The notes: generated by a model from the letters alone, not told the origin. DNA of 64,000 nucleotides from JAJPKK01 sp963807015 (GCA_963807015.1 CAWEAS010000012.1:1-64000), one strand, 5' to 3'. Counted from the stretch's first letter, positions 28,274 through 39,878 are shown. Made by a program: numbers and translations.

Positions 28274-28293
28274 ACGCGTGCCGAGGCACGCGT
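28274..28293 (+). terminator. Hairpin after the HdeA-like gene
   Basis: ACGCGTGC-CGAG-GCACGCGT is a perfect 8-bp stem 40 nt after the stop. A weak T-run (GGGGTTGC) follows. It overlaps CGACCGGTCG, another short palindrome, at 28265-28274. Confidence 0.4.
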
Positions 28294-28332
28294 GGGGTTG
28301 CAAATTGCCAGCGCCCACGGTCATAGAACGCC

Positions 28333-30216
28333 ATGCTGGTGATCGACGATGTATCGATACGCGTGGCCGGCCGGCTCCTGATCGAGCAGGCGACGGTCCA
28401 GATCCCGACGGGCGCGCGGGTCGGCCTTGTCGGCCGCAACGGCACCGGCAAATCCACTTTGTTCCGGGCGATTGCCGGCGACATCGCGCTTGAACACGGC
28501 GCGTTCGCTCGCCCCGCCCGTGCGACCATGGGACGGCTGCCGCAGGAGGCCCCCGACGGACCTGAGAGCCTGCTCGATATCGTCCTTGCCGGCGACCGCG
28601 AGCGAGCGGCGCTTCTCGCCGAGGCCGAGATGGCCATCGATCCCAATCGCATCGCCGAAATCCAGTCGCGGCTTGCCGACATAGGCGCCCATGCGGCGCC
28701 GGCGCGGGCCGCGGCAATTCTCGCCGGCCTCGGCTTTTCCCACGAGGACCAGCAGCGGCCCTGCTCATCGTTTTCCGGCGGCTGGCGCATGCGCGTCGCC
28801 CTGGCCGCGGTGCTGTTCGCCGAGCCCGACCTGCTGCTGCTTGACGAGCCGACCAACTATCTCGATCTTGAAGGCACGCTCTGGCTCGAAGACCACATCG
28901 CGCGCTATCGGAGAACGGTCATCGTCATCAGCCACGACCGCGATCTTCTCGATTCCGCGGTCAATTCGATCCTGCATCTCGAACGCTGCAAGCTCACATT
29001 CTATCGCGGCAACTACACCTCGTTCGAACGCCAGCGCAACGAGCGCCTTGCCGTCGACGCTGCGCTTGCGCGCAAGCAGGAACGCGAGCGCGCTCGCATC
29101 AACGCCTTTGTCGAACGCTTCCGCGCCAAGGCGACGAAAGCGCGCCAGGCGCAGTCCCGTCTCAAATTGTTGGCGAAGCTGCAGCCGATCGACGTGCGCC
29201 TCGAAGACGAGGTGCGCGAGATCACGATCCCCTCTCCCGAAAAACAGCTATCGCCGCCGATCATCGCCCTCGACGACATGTCGGTCGGCTATGAGCCCGG
29301 CCGTCCGGTGCTGCGGCATCTGACGCTGCGCATCGATGCCGACGACCGCATTGCGCTCATCGGCGCCAACGGCAACGGCAAGTCGACCCTGACCAAGCTC
29401 CTCACCGGGCGGCTTGCGCCGTTCAGCGGACGGATGACCAAGGCCGAACGGCTGAAAGTCGCCTATTTCGCGCAGCATCAGCTTGATGAACTCAATCCGC
29501 AGGCGAGCGCCTACGATCACCTGCGCCGCCTGATGCCGGAGGCTCCTGAAGCGCGCGTGCGTGCACGCGCCGGCGCCATCGGCTTTCCAGGCGCTGCCGC
29601 GGATACCAAGGTCGCCAATCTGTCGGGCGGCGAGAAAGCGCGATTGCTGCTTGGGCTTGCGACATTCGATGCCCCGCATTTGGTGGTGCTCGACGAGCCG
29701 ACCAACCATCTCGACATCGACAGCCGCGCGGCGCTGATCGAAGCCATCAACGACTACACTGGCGCCGTGATCCTGGTGTCGCACGACCGCTTCCTGCTCG
29801 ATGCCTGCGCCGACCGGCTGTGGCTTGTTGCCAACGGCGAGGTCAAGCCGTTCGACGGCGGCCTCGACGACTATCGCCGCGTCGTCCTCGGCGCGCCGCC
29901 ATCCGAACGCGACGCAGGGTCAGGTGAAACACGGACGTCGCGGAGCGAGTTGCGCCGCGCCGCGGCCGGCAAGCGCAGCGAACTTGCGCCACTCAAACGG
30001 CGCATCGACGAATGCGACAAGGCAATCGGCCGCTTCACGAAGCGCATTGCCGAGATCGATGCGGCGCTCGCCGATCCAACGCTTTACGACCGCGACGCGG
30101 CGCGGGTCGCGGCTCTCGGCAAGGAACGCGCCGACGCCTCGGCCGCACTCGCAGCGGCCGAGGAAGAATGGCTTGCGCTCAGCGGCGACTACGAGAGCGC
30201 CATGGCCAAGGCGTGA
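28333..30216 (+). CDS. ABC-F-type ATPase
   Basis: 627 residues with two ATP-binding cassettes and no membrane segment, the hallmark of ABC-F ribosome-associated proteins. Cassette 1 has GRNGTGKST, the signature SSFSGGWRMR and LLLLDEPTNYLD; cassette 2 has GANGNGKST, NLSGGEKARL and LVVLDEPTNHLD. The interdomain linker (about 225-300) is Arg/Lys-rich and the C-terminus forms a coiled coil (LAPLKRRIDECDKAIGRFT). Family members (Uup, YheS, EttA) act on the ribosome; which branch is not clear. Confidence 0.93.
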   Translation: MLVIDDVSIRVAGRLLIEQATVQIPTGARVGLVGRNGTGKSTLFRAIAGDIALEHGAFARPARATMGRLPQEAPDGPESLLDIVLAGDRERAALLAEAEMAIDPNRIAEIQSRLADIGAHAAPARAAAILAGLGFSHEDQQRPCSSFSGGWRMRVALAAVLFAEPDLLLLDEPTNYLDLEGTLWLEDHIARYRRTVIVISHDRDLLDSAVNSILHLERCKLTFYRGNYTSFERQRNERLAVDAALARKQERERARINAFVERFRAKATKARQAQSRLKLLAKLQPIDVRLEDEVREITIPSPEKQLSPPIIALDDMSVGYEPGRPVLRHLTLRIDADDRIALIGANGNGKSTLTKLLTGRLAPFSGRMTKAERLKVAYFAQHQLDELNPQASAYDHLRRLMPEAPEARVRARAGAIGFPGAAADTKVANLSGGEKARLLLGLATFDAPHLVVLDEPTNHLDIDSRAALIEAINDYTGAVILVSHDRFLLDACADRLWLVANGEVKPFDGGLDDYRRVVLGAPPSERDAGSGETRTSRSELRRAAAGKRSELAPLKRRIDECDKAIGRFTKRIAEIDAALADPTLYDRDAARVAALGKERADASAALAAAEEEWLALSGDYESAMAKA

Positions 30217-30220
30217 TTCA

Positions 30221-30243
30221 CACCCCCCTGGAGGGGGAGGGTG
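30221..30243. terminator. Hairpin between convergent genes
   Basis: CACCC at 30221-30225 pairs with GGGTG at 30239-30243, with a G/C-rich inner part (CCCCTGGAGGGG). It fills the gap between the ABC-F stop and the peptidase stop, where a bidirectional terminator is expected. Confidence 0.4.
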
Positions 30244-30244
30244 A

Positions 30245-31876
30245 TCATTCCTTCTGCAATGCGGCGCGATAGAGGGCGAGCGCATCCTTGCGGAAGGCGG
30301 CGCGTGATGTGTCGCGCATATAGAACATGTGGCCGCCGCCGTAGACGGAAAGCTTCAAGCGGTCCGCCGAACCGAACACCGGCAACTGCTCGAGAATGAG
30401 CTGACTGCCGAAATACGGCGTCACGAGATCGCTCGCGCCATGCACCACCAGCGCCTGAAGGTCGCGGTCGGCGGCAAGCGCGTTGCGCAGGTCGTCGACC
30501 ACCTCGGGGCCGCTGCGCCCGCGGCCCCAGTTCCATTGGCTGTTCACTTCGTTGTTGAGCAAGTGATAGGGCTGCTCGACGTGCCATTTCAGCGGTCCTT
30601 GATAGAGCGCCGTCATGGCACCGCTCAGCGCCGGTCCCATGGCATCGAGCACCGGGTCGGGGAAGCGGCTGGTGCGCGATGCCGGCGTCGGATCGAACGC
30701 CGTCACAGTCGGATCATAGGCACTCGCCACCTGGCCGCGCGAACGGTTGAGCTCACGCTGAAAGGTGCCGCTATCGACGCGCGCGGCCAGACGCTTTACT
30801 TCGGCGACGCTGAGGCCAGTATAAGTGGCGATCCGCGGCGCCATGCGGTCGACCGCGGCGGTATCGCGCTCGCCCTTCATCAGGTCATGCAAATAGTCGC
30901 CGACCGCATAGGCTTCGACCTCGTGCAATGCGTCGCGATTGAAGGGGCCTTTGCCCTCGAGCACCGTCGCGGCCATCGACGGCAGCCACGCCACCCACGT
31001 CATCGGGTTGTGGCGGCGCTGCGCAAACCCCGCGAAATCGAGCACCGGCGAGATCATGACGAGGCCGCGGATGCCGACGTTCTGATCGGCCAGGACGTGC
31101 GCAACCTTGGGCGCACGGAATCCGCCATAGCTTTCGCCAACGAGAAACTTCGTTGAGGCTTGGCGGCCGTTCTTCTCAATCCACTTGCGGATGACGACGG
31201 CAAGCGCGTTGGCGTCGCCGTCGACCGAGAAGAAGTTGCGCTTCACGCTTTCGTCGCTGGCGACGATGTGGCTGTAGCCGGTGTTCGCCGGATCAATGAA
31301 GACGAGGTCGGTGAAGTCGAGCCAGGTCTCGGCATTGAGAACAGGCGCCGGCGTCGCCGAAAATGAGATGGTATCAAACGGGACGCGCCATGGACCGACC
31401 GCGATCAGGCTGAGATAGGCCGAGGAAGCGCCGGGGCCGCCGTTGAACAGGAAGGTCACCGGCCGATTGGTCGCCGAGGGGTCGTCGAGCACATACGACG
31501 TATAGGCGATCTCGGCCTGAAGGTTGCCGGTCTCCGCGTTGTTGAGCGGAATCGAGCCCGCCGTCGCTTTGAATCTGAGGGTGCGGTCGGGGTATTCGAG
31601 CGTGTGCGAGGTGACCGAATCGGCCGGAAGCCGCACGGTCGAGTCCTGCGAACGAGCTTGGCGGGCGCCCTGCTCTCCCGGCGTTCCTGCAGCACCCCCC
31701 GCTTGCGAATTCTGCTGCGCCGGGCGGCCTTGTTGCGCCAGCGCCGGCACACCGACATCGCCGCCGACGATGAGCACGGCAAGTGCGAACGCCGCAGCGG
31801 CCGCAAGCCACGATATCTTGGGGCGAAGCGGCCGGCCTCGCATGCGGGTACTTTGTGTTTCCTGAGATGTGCTCAT
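30245..31876 (-). CDS. S10-family serine carboxypeptidase, exported
   Basis: 543 residues from the ATG at 31876. A signal anchor lies at about 21-47 (ISWLAAAAAFALAVLIVGGD). The catalytic Ser is in LVGESYGGFRAPK, the Asp in VVHGASDLVTPYFG and the His in YGGGHMFYM, with the oxyanion motif FLFNGGPGASSAY. It should release C-terminal residues from peptides in the periplasm. A Gln/Gly-rich spacer follows the signal. The longer frame upstream of 31876 is not supported. Confidence 0.9.
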   Translation of the reverse strand: MSTSQETQSTRMRGRPLRPKISWLAAAAAFALAVLIVGGDVGVPALAQQGRPAQQNSQAGGAAGTPGEQGARQARSQDSTVRLPADSVTSHTLEYPDRTLRFKATAGSIPLNNAETGNLQAEIAYTSYVLDDPSATNRPVTFLFNGGPGASSAYLSLIAVGPWRVPFDTISFSATPAPVLNAETWLDFTDLVFIDPANTGYSHIVASDESVKRNFFSVDGDANALAVVIRKWIEKNGRQASTKFLVGESYGGFRAPKVAHVLADQNVGIRGLVMISPVLDFAGFAQRRHNPMTWVAWLPSMAATVLEGKGPFNRDALHEVEAYAVGDYLHDLMKGERDTAAVDRMAPRIATYTGLSVAEVKRLAARVDSGTFQRELNRSRGQVASAYDPTVTAFDPTPASRTSRFPDPVLDAMGPALSGAMTALYQGPLKWHVEQPYHLLNNEVNSQWNWGRGRSGPEVVDDLRNALAADRDLQALVVHGASDLVTPYFGSQLILEQLPVFGSADRLKLSVYGGGHMFYMRDTSRAAFRKDALALYRAALQKE

Positions 31877-32015
31877 GACGGTGTCCTTGCAGAGGTCGCG
31901 CAACTCGCCCCACGTCCAACCGGTCGTTGGTGTTCGGAATAATGTAGGTACGCCACCGCCGCCACGCACGGCGAAGAGGCAGCGTGGATAACGCGTTGAA
32001 ACGAAGATTGCTGGA

Positions 32016-32588
32016 TTACGCCGGCGGCGGCGCGGGCGGAGGCTTCGGCTTCTTGGGCGGCGGCTTTTTTGCGACGACCGGCGGCGGCGGCGGTGCGGCG
32101 CCACGATCGATGGTCGACAGGCGGCCATTCACAAAACGGTAGATGCCCGGCCGCTCGCCGGACATGTAAGTCAGGACGGTAATGCGCGCTGGACCCTGCC
32201 CTCCAATCTCGGCCTGTGCCGGCGGACCAAGGGCGCGCGACACTTCGCATTCGGTCATGCCGAGCGCCACGCTGCGCGCCATTGACGGAGCAGGCGAGCC
32301 ATCGGGCGCCACCGCTGCGGGCGCTGTCCCCGCGCACATGCCCTGACCGTCGACGAGATCTCCCGGTCCAACCGCACCCGTGCCTCCCAGCGGCAGGGCG
32401 TAAGACGACACATTGGTCGGCGCGAACGACTTGGCGTCGGGCAGCGGGTGGAATTCGCTCCATTGCGGGCTGAGGTTCTGCACCGATCCTTGCATGCTTT
32501 GAATGGACTCGCAGCCGGCAAGCGCCATCGCGAGGGCGGCGATCGCCGTCCCCTAAATCAGCACCCGAAAGCTGCCAGTCCGTCCCAT
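32016..32588 (-). pseudogene. Lipoprotein with an amber codon in its signal peptide
   Basis: From the ATG at 32588, after a GAGGGGGGTG ribosome site, the codons read MGRTGSFRVLI, TAG (32555-32553), GTAIAALAMALAGCESIQSM. Without the TAG this is a complete lipoprotein signal with the lipobox LAGC. The ATG at 32528 alone would give a truncated MALAGC start with little hydrophobic core. The mature part has MTECEVSRALGPPAQAEIG and RITVLTYMSGERPGIYRFVN, a BamE/SmpA-like pattern, and a Pro/Lys tail. Either the gene is broken, or the TAG is a sequence error, or the short start is used. Confidence 0.65.
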
Positions 32589-32712
32589 CACCCCCCTCAT
32601 GCTCACTTTCGGGAGCCGGCTGTCCAACCATTGTATACCGTCAACCGGACATTGCGTCATCATCATGACGTGGCCGCTCAATTAGTCGTCCGCCCGATCA
32701 AATCTGAAAATC

Positions 32713-33165
32713 TCAGCCGCGGCGCTGCCAGCGTCCATTTTCGTCGGCCTGCCAATAGGTAACAGCAAAACCCTGCGCCTTGGCCGCCTGCCAGCGCTCG
32801 CGCGCGTCGAGAAGCGCGTCTTCATCCTCGCCGTCGAACAGCAGTACCACGCGCTCGTAGCGTTCGGCGTCTACCGGTACCGCCGCCCGGTCGATCAAAA
32901 AACGCACCGTCGCCGCGTTCGGGTTGTGATCGCTTGCCGTGAGCAATACCGGTTGTTCGGCCGCTGTCGGCTCGCGAAAGGTACCGTGTGGCAGGAAACT
33001 GTCGTCCCGGAAGGTCCACAAATGGGCGTCGAGCGCGTCGATCCGCTCCTCGGATGACGCCTGGACGACGACGCGCCACCCGCGCTCGAGCGACTTTTCG
33101 ATCAGGGACGGCAACACCTGTTCAGCCGCCTGACGGCGCAGATGATAGAAGAGGAACTCGGTCAT
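32713..33165 (-). CDS. holC: DNA polymerase III subunit chi
   Basis: 150 residues. The start MTEFLFYHLRRQAAEQVLPS, then ALDAHLWTFRDDSFLPHG and VLLTASDHNPNAATVRFLID, are the conserved blocks of alphaproteobacterial chi subunits. Chi links the clamp loader to single-stranded-DNA-binding protein. It lies 20 nt downstream of pepA on the same strand, the usual pairing in this group. Confidence 0.9.
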   Translation of the reverse strand: MTEFLFYHLRRQAAEQVLPSLIEKSLERGWRVVVQASSEERIDALDAHLWTFRDDSFLPHGTFREPTAAEQPVLLTASDHNPNAATVRFLIDRAAVPVDAERYERVVLLFDGEDEDALLDARERWQAAKAQGFAVTYWQADENGRWQRRG

Positions 33166-33185
33166 ATCTGCGCTCGTCGTTTCGT

Positions 33186-34682
<1,497 letters not shown>

Positions 34683-35261
34683 TCCCACGTCCTCTGTTCA
34701 GGCGGATCTAGCCGCCAGCATTCTGTGCTCCGCCCCCCGGATCGGTACACCCGACGCCCGCCGGAGCACGGCTCCCAATGGTGGCGCAGTAAGCCTTGCG
34801 AGCCGAAACACGCCTAGTGCAATTCGGGTCCCCAAATCACGTTCGGCCGGCACCCCGATTTGGCCGCCGATAACCTTGTTCCATTACAGGCTCTTAACCA
34901 TTCCCACTTGAATTTCAACAGCTTTGCCTTCGGACGGCCACTTTGTGAATCGATTACGTTAATCGCCTTTCAGGGCATGGTGGGCATTCGGCGGGACGCT
35001 CTGAACTCCGACGACAGCAGCCGAGGCGGGGGGATGTGTGGCGCTATGGCTGCAGCGACGAAGTTTCAGTTTCGAACATCGGTTTCGCGTGGCGCCGCGG
35101 CGAGGCTTCCAGCTATGGTCCGCTTCGCTCCTGCGGAAAACGATCGCGGCGGCTGGCGATGCCGCCGCGCGGCGAAAGTTTTTGTCTGTTTGCGATGAGC
35201 CGCGGGGACAGCGCTGACCAAGGAGGGGGCGCCGAGGCGTGGTGAACGGGGGTTGGGGGTA
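34683..35261. other. Intergenic region between pepA and lptD; no lptF/lptG
   Basis: 579 bp without a convincing gene. A short ORF at 34860-35198 has no family pattern. CGATTA-CGT-TAATCG is a perfect 6-bp dyad at 34951-34965. In many Hyphomicrobiales the permease genes lptF and lptG precede lptD; nothing like them is seen in this gap. Confidence 0.5.
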
Positions 35262-37802
35262 ATGGTGAGTGCGGCCGACGCAGTTTCGTCGGTTCGGCGC
35301 CGTGGCGGTCGTGTCGCCGCGGCGGGGCTGTTCTATTTGGCCGCAGCTATCTTGCTCCTCATCGTCGGGCTGTTGCAGGACGCGCGGCCCACGCGGGCCC
35401 AGGATACGCAATTCCTGACGTTCCAAAGCCAAATCCGCCCCAAAGTCAGCAAGGGCCTGACGAAGCCGACGACCGCGGGAAACCCGCAGATGCTCGTCCA
35501 GGCGGACGAGATTCGATACGACTACAACAATCAAGTCGTGTCGGCGGTCGGCAACGTGCAAATCTATTACAACGGCGCGACCATCGAAGCCGACAAGGTC
35601 ATCTACGATCAGCGCACCAAGCGGCTGCGCGCCGAAGGAAACGCACGGCTGACCGAGCCGGACGGCAAAGTGAGCTTGGGCGAAGTCATCGATCTCACCG
35701 ACGATTATCGCGATGGCTTCATCGATTCGCTGCGCCTGGAGACCGTCGACGAAACCCGCATGGCGGCGGCTCGCGCCGACCGCACCGACTCGAACTACAC
35801 GGTCTTCAATGACGGCGTTTACACGGCATGCGAAGCGTGCCGGGAGGACCCGCGCAAGCCGCCCCTGTGGCAAGTCAAAGCCGCGCGCATCATCCACAAC
35901 CAAGCCGAAAAGATGATGTACTTCGAGGACGCCAACATCGAGTTCTTCGGCGTCCCACTGGCTTGGGTGCCATTCTTCTCGGCGCCTGATCCGTCGGTCA
36001 AACGCAAGACCGGCTTCCTGATGCCGATCATCTCGACGAGCTCGGCCTACGGGTTCGCGATCGAGACGCCGTACTATATGGCGCTTGCGCCCAACTACGA
36101 TTTGACCATCTCGCCGCGGTTTACGACCACCCAGGGCCCGCTCGTCAGGGGCGAATTCCGCATGCGTCTGGACGAGGGTTATTTCACCATCCGCGGCGCT
36201 GCCATCGATCAGCTCAACAAAGATAAGTTCATCCGCGACGACGGCTCGGTGACTCCCGGCTTTCGCGACTTCCGCGGCAGCATCGAAGGCACAGGACGTT
36301 TCAATCTCTCTCCGAATTGGACGTGGGGCTTTGACGCCGTCGGCCTGAGCGATCCGACGTTCTTCCAGGACTACAAGATTATTCCGATGCAAACGACTGC
36401 CACCGACCCACTATTGGCGGCCACCACCGAAGGCGTATCGCAGCTCTTTCTCAGCGGCCGAGGCGACCGCAGCTTCTTCGATATCAGAACTATTCACTAT
36501 TACGGTTTCTCGGAGTTCGACTCCCAAGGTCAGCTGCCGTTCATTCGTCCTGTGATCGACTACGATTACAAATTCGATGACCCGGTTCTCGGCGGCGAAC
36601 TCGGTACGAAGTTCAATTTCACGAGCCTGTCGCGGCAAACCGCAAGCTTCCAGCCGATCGCGCCAAACCTGCAACTCAATAACTACTTGCAGGCCAACCC
36701 TGGTGCCGACCCGGTTGCATCGAACACCTTCCTGAATTCCCAGTGCGCCCTCCTCAACACCGCCGACACCGCGCAGAAGCCGACCAACTGCCTGTTGCGC
36801 GGCATCCCGGGAGACTATTCCCGGGCTTCAGCAGAAATCAGCTGGAGGGAGCGCTTCATCGATCCGTTCGGACAGGTGTGGATCCCGTTCGTTTCGCTCC
36901 GCGGCGATGTGGCGAACATGAACATCGCCAACGAGCCTGGCATCCCGAGCTTTATCAATCCCGGCGAGTCGGACGTGGCGCGTGGCATGCCCACGGCCGG
37001 GCTCGAGTATCGCTACCCCTTCATCGGCGTGGAGAGCTGGGGCACGCAGACGATCGAGCCCATCGCTCAGCTCATCCTCCGCCCCAGCGAGCAAAACATC
37101 GGCAAGCTTCCGAACGAAGATGCGCAGAGCTTCATCTTCGACGACAGCAATCTCTTCAAGGTCGACAAGTTTTCCGGTTGGGACCGGGAGGAAGGCGGCG
37201 GCAGAGCCAACGTCGGCGTCGAATACACCGCGCAGTTCAATCGTGGCGGCACCGTCAATGCGCTGTTCGGGCAATCCTACCAGCTGTTCGGGGTGAATTC
37301 CTTCGCCACCCCCGATCTTACCAACACCGGTCTCAACAGCGGCCTCGACAAGACGTTGTCCGACTACGTGGCGCGTCTGCAATTCCAGCCCAACAGGATT
37401 TTCACCTTTACGTCGCGCTTCCGGTTCGACGAAGAGAATTTCAGCGTGCAGCGCATGGAGCTCGAAAGCCGGGCGACGTTCGATCGCTGGACCCTTGATG
37501 TTCTCTACGGCAACTACGCCGCCCAACCCGAAATCGGCTACCTGACACGGCGAAACGGTGTTCTGACCACCGCCACCGTGAAATTGAGCGAGAACTGGGT
37601 CGTGAACGGCGGTGTGCGCTACGACTTCGAGGCCGGACAGCCATCGCAGACCCGTATGGGCCTTGGCTATATCGACGATTGTTTCATCCTGTCGTTCAAC
37701 TGGTTCACGGATTACACCTACAGCGGGAATGTTTCGACCAGCCAGACGTTCATGTTGCAGCTCAGCCTGCGCACGATCGGCGGCACCGGATTCAGCTTCT
37801 AA
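35262..37802 (+). CDS. lptD: LPS-assembly outer-membrane protein
   Basis: 846 residues from the ATG at 35262. A hydrophobic signal lies at about 20-43. The N-terminal jelly-roll (LptA/OstA-like) has ADEIRYDYNNQVVSAVGNVQ and ATIEADKVIYDQ; CEAC with PPLWQVKA is typical of the region before the barrel. The rest (about 200-846) is a beta-barrel ending GTGFSF, a C-terminal Phe as in outer-membrane proteins. It inserts LPS into the outer leaflet with LptE. The next genes are surA, pdxA and ksgA. Confidence 0.95.
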   Translation: MVSAADAVSSVRRRGGRVAAAGLFYLAAAILLLIVGLLQDARPTRAQDTQFLTFQSQIRPKVSKGLTKPTTAGNPQMLVQADEIRYDYNNQVVSAVGNVQIYYNGATIEADKVIYDQRTKRLRAEGNARLTEPDGKVSLGEVIDLTDDYRDGFIDSLRLETVDETRMAAARADRTDSNYTVFNDGVYTACEACREDPRKPPLWQVKAARIIHNQAEKMMYFEDANIEFFGVPLAWVPFFSAPDPSVKRKTGFLMPIISTSSAYGFAIETPYYMALAPNYDLTISPRFTTTQGPLVRGEFRMRLDEGYFTIRGAAIDQLNKDKFIRDDGSVTPGFRDFRGSIEGTGRFNLSPNWTWGFDAVGLSDPTFFQDYKIIPMQTTATDPLLAATTEGVSQLFLSGRGDRSFFDIRTIHYYGFSEFDSQGQLPFIRPVIDYDYKFDDPVLGGELGTKFNFTSLSRQTASFQPIAPNLQLNNYLQANPGADPVASNTFLNSQCALLNTADTAQKPTNCLLRGIPGDYSRASAEISWRERFIDPFGQVWIPFVSLRGDVANMNIANEPGIPSFINPGESDVARGMPTAGLEYRYPFIGVESWGTQTIEPIAQLILRPSEQNIGKLPNEDAQSFIFDDSNLFKVDKFSGWDREEGGGRANVGVEYTAQFNRGGTVNALFGQSYQLFGVNSFATPDLTNTGLNSGLDKTLSDYVARLQFQPNRIFTFTSRFRFDEENFSVQRMELESRATFDRWTLDVLYGNYAAQPEIGYLTRRNGVLTTATVKLSENWVVNGGVRYDFEAGQPSQTRMGLGYIDDCFILSFNWFTDYTYSGNVSTSQTFMLQLSLRTIGGTGFSF

Positions 37803-37917
37803 ACCCGGCGTTTGGGCTGACACGCGGTTGCCGCAATCTCGCGAAATAGGGGTATAATCAAGTTACGGCGAGTGCGACGACCACTGTTGCGGCAAGCAGC
37901 CGAATGGAGACGGGGAC

Positions 37918-38865
37918 GTGATCGCGAACGGCGGAACGCATGGGGGACGAACACCAATCGTGTTGGCGTTGCTCTGCCTCGCCTCCATGGCGGGGTTTGC
38001 TGCGCCGACACCGGCCTTCGCCCAGCAGGTGATCTTGATCGTCAACGGTGAGGTCATCACCGATTACGATATCGAACAGCGCACAAAATTTGTCTTTCTG
38101 TCGACGCATAAGACGCCGACGCGCGCTGAGGTGATTGAGGATCTGATCGACGATAAGCTGAAGGTTCAGGTTGGCAGGAAATACAAGGTCGAGATTCCTG
38201 ATAAGGACATTGACCAGAGCTACGCCGACATGGCGAAGCGGATGCACATCTCGGCCGAGCAACTTACGCAGGCTCTGGCCCAGGGCGGCGTCGCCCCCCC
38301 GACCTTGAAGGCGCGCATCAGGTCCGACCTGACCTGGACGGTCATCGTTCGCGGCAAGTTTCAATCGAGTCTCGAGGTCAACGAGAAGAGCGTCCTCGCC
38401 GCGATGGAAACGAACACGAAGAAGGACGAGGGCGAAGCCGTCGGCTATGACTACACGCTGCGGCCGATCCTGTTCGTGGTGCCGCACGGCAATAACGAGA
38501 TCGCGGAATTGCGTCGCAAGGATGCCGAAGTCCTGCGCGCTCGTTTCATGGGATGCGACACCGGCCTGCCCTACGCCCGCTCTTTCCGCGACGTGACGGT
38601 CCGTGATTCGATCACGAAGAACTCTTCCGACCTGATCCCGGCGTTGCGGGAGCTTCTCGACAAGACCGAGGTCGGGCATCTCACCCCGCCGGAGACGACC
38701 GCTCAAGGTGTCGAATTGTTCGCGATCTGCGAGAAGAAGCAGACGAAAGCCGAGACGCCTGAAAAACGGGCGGCGCACGACAAGATCTTCGGCGAGAAGT
38801 TTCAAAGCGAATCCAAGCGCTATCTGCAGGAACTGCGTCGCCAGGCGATGATTGAACGCAAGTAA
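37918..38865 (+). CDS. surA: Periplasmic chaperone/peptidyl-prolyl isomerase, SurA type
   Basis: 315 residues with a GTG start at 37918 preceded by GGAGACGGGG. A signal peptide ends at TPAFA/QQ. The SurA N-terminal domain follows (VILIVNGEVITDYDIEQRTK, VIEDLIDDKLKVQVGRKYKV), then a parvulin-like C-terminal part. It guides outer-membrane proteins such as LptD through the periplasm. The stop overlaps the pdxA start (TAATG). Confidence 0.9.
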   Translation: MIANGGTHGGRTPIVLALLCLASMAGFAAPTPAFAQQVILIVNGEVITDYDIEQRTKFVFLSTHKTPTRAEVIEDLIDDKLKVQVGRKYKVEIPDKDIDQSYADMAKRMHISAEQLTQALAQGGVAPPTLKARIRSDLTWTVIVRGKFQSSLEVNEKSVLAAMETNTKKDEGEAVGYDYTLRPILFVVPHGNNEIAELRRKDAEVLRARFMGCDTGLPYARSFRDVTVRDSITKNSSDLIPALRELLDKTEVGHLTPPETTAQGVELFAICEKKQTKAETPEKRAAHDKIFGEKFQSESKRYLQELRRQAMIERK

Positions 38866-39878
38866 TGCCGCTGCCGCTCGCGCTGACGCTGGGCGAACCG
38901 GCAGGAATCGGGCCCGATCTCACGATTTCGCTGTGGCGGCGCCGCATCGAACTTGACCTGCCGCCGTTTTACGTCATTGGCGATGTGGCGATGCTCGAGC
39001 GGCGCGCGGCACTGCTGGGCGCGCCGGTCGCAATAGCCGCCACCGACCCGGGCAACGCAGCCACGATCTTTGCTTCGGCTCTGCCCGTCGTTGAAAGCGG
39101 CATTGCCGCGACCGCGCCACCGGGCCACCCCGATTCGACGAGCGCGCCTGCGGCCATTGCTTCGATTGAGCTCGCCGTCCGGCACGTGCTCGCCGGTGAC
39201 GCCCTGGCGATCGTCACCAACCCTATTGCCAAGAACGTGCTCTACCGCTCGGGTTTTGCCGAGCCCGGCCACACCGAGTTTCTCGGGCGTCTCGCCGCGG
39301 AGGCGACCGGCGCGGCGGTGCGCCCGGTAATGATGCTATGGTCGCCCGAACTCGCGGTCGTGCCGGTGACGATCCATTTGCCGCTGGCGAAGGTGCCCGG
39401 CGCGCTTGATGCCGATCTCATTGTCGAGACCGGGAGGATCACCGCGCACGACCTCACGACGCGATTCCGCATTCCGGCGCCGCAACTCGCGATCGCCGGC
39501 CTCAACCCCCACGCGGGCGAGGACGGCGCCATGGGCGCCGAGGACATCACGATCGTCCGGCCGGCCGTCGAGCGCCTCAAGGCTCTCGGGATCGCCGCGC
39601 GCGGACCGTTGCCCGCCGACACGATGTTCCACCCTGCCGCGCGTGCGACCTATGATGCCGCGCTCTGCATGTATCACGACCAGGCGCTGATCCCGATCAA
39701 GACCCTCGCTTTCGATCACGCGGTCAATGTCACGCTCGGCCTTCCGTTCGTGCGCACTTCGCCCGACCACGGGACGGCCTTCGACATTGCCGGCACGGGA
39801 CGCGCTGATCCGTCGAGCCTGATCGCGGCAGTCCGCCTCGCGGCGCGGCTTGCCGGTCGCGAAACGGCCGCCTCGTGA
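38865..39878 (+). CDS. pdxA: 4-hydroxythreonine-4-phosphate dehydrogenase
   Basis: 337 residues. The start LALTLGEPAGIGPDL, the motif FAEPGHTEFL, NPHAGEDGAMGAED and the metal-binding CMYHDQALIPIKTL, followed by TSPDHGTAFDIAG, define PdxA. It makes the pyridoxal-phosphate precursor from 4-phosphohydroxythreonine. Its ATG shares one base with the surA stop and its TGA overlaps the ksgA GTG, so the three are translationally coupled. Confidence 0.96.
   Translation: MPLPLALTLGEPAGIGPDLTISLWRRRIELDLPPFYVIGDVAMLERRAALLGAPVAIAATDPGNAATIFASALPVVESGIAATAPPGHPDSTSAPAAIASIELAVRHVLAGDALAIVTNPIAKNVLYRSGFAEPGHTEFLGRLAAEATGAAVRPVMMLWSPELAVVPVTIHLPLAKVPGALDADLIVETGRITAHDLTTRFRIPAPQLAIAGLNPHAGEDGAMGAEDITIVRPAVERLKALGIAARGPLPADTMFHPAARATYDAALCMYHDQALIPIKTLAFDHAVNVTLGLPFVRTSPDHGTAFDIAGTGRADPSSLIAAVRLAARLAGRETAAS

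Noticed and set aside
34959..36392. 477-codon frame opposite lptD
   Set aside because: Antisense shadow; spans the lptD start and has no recognisable domain.
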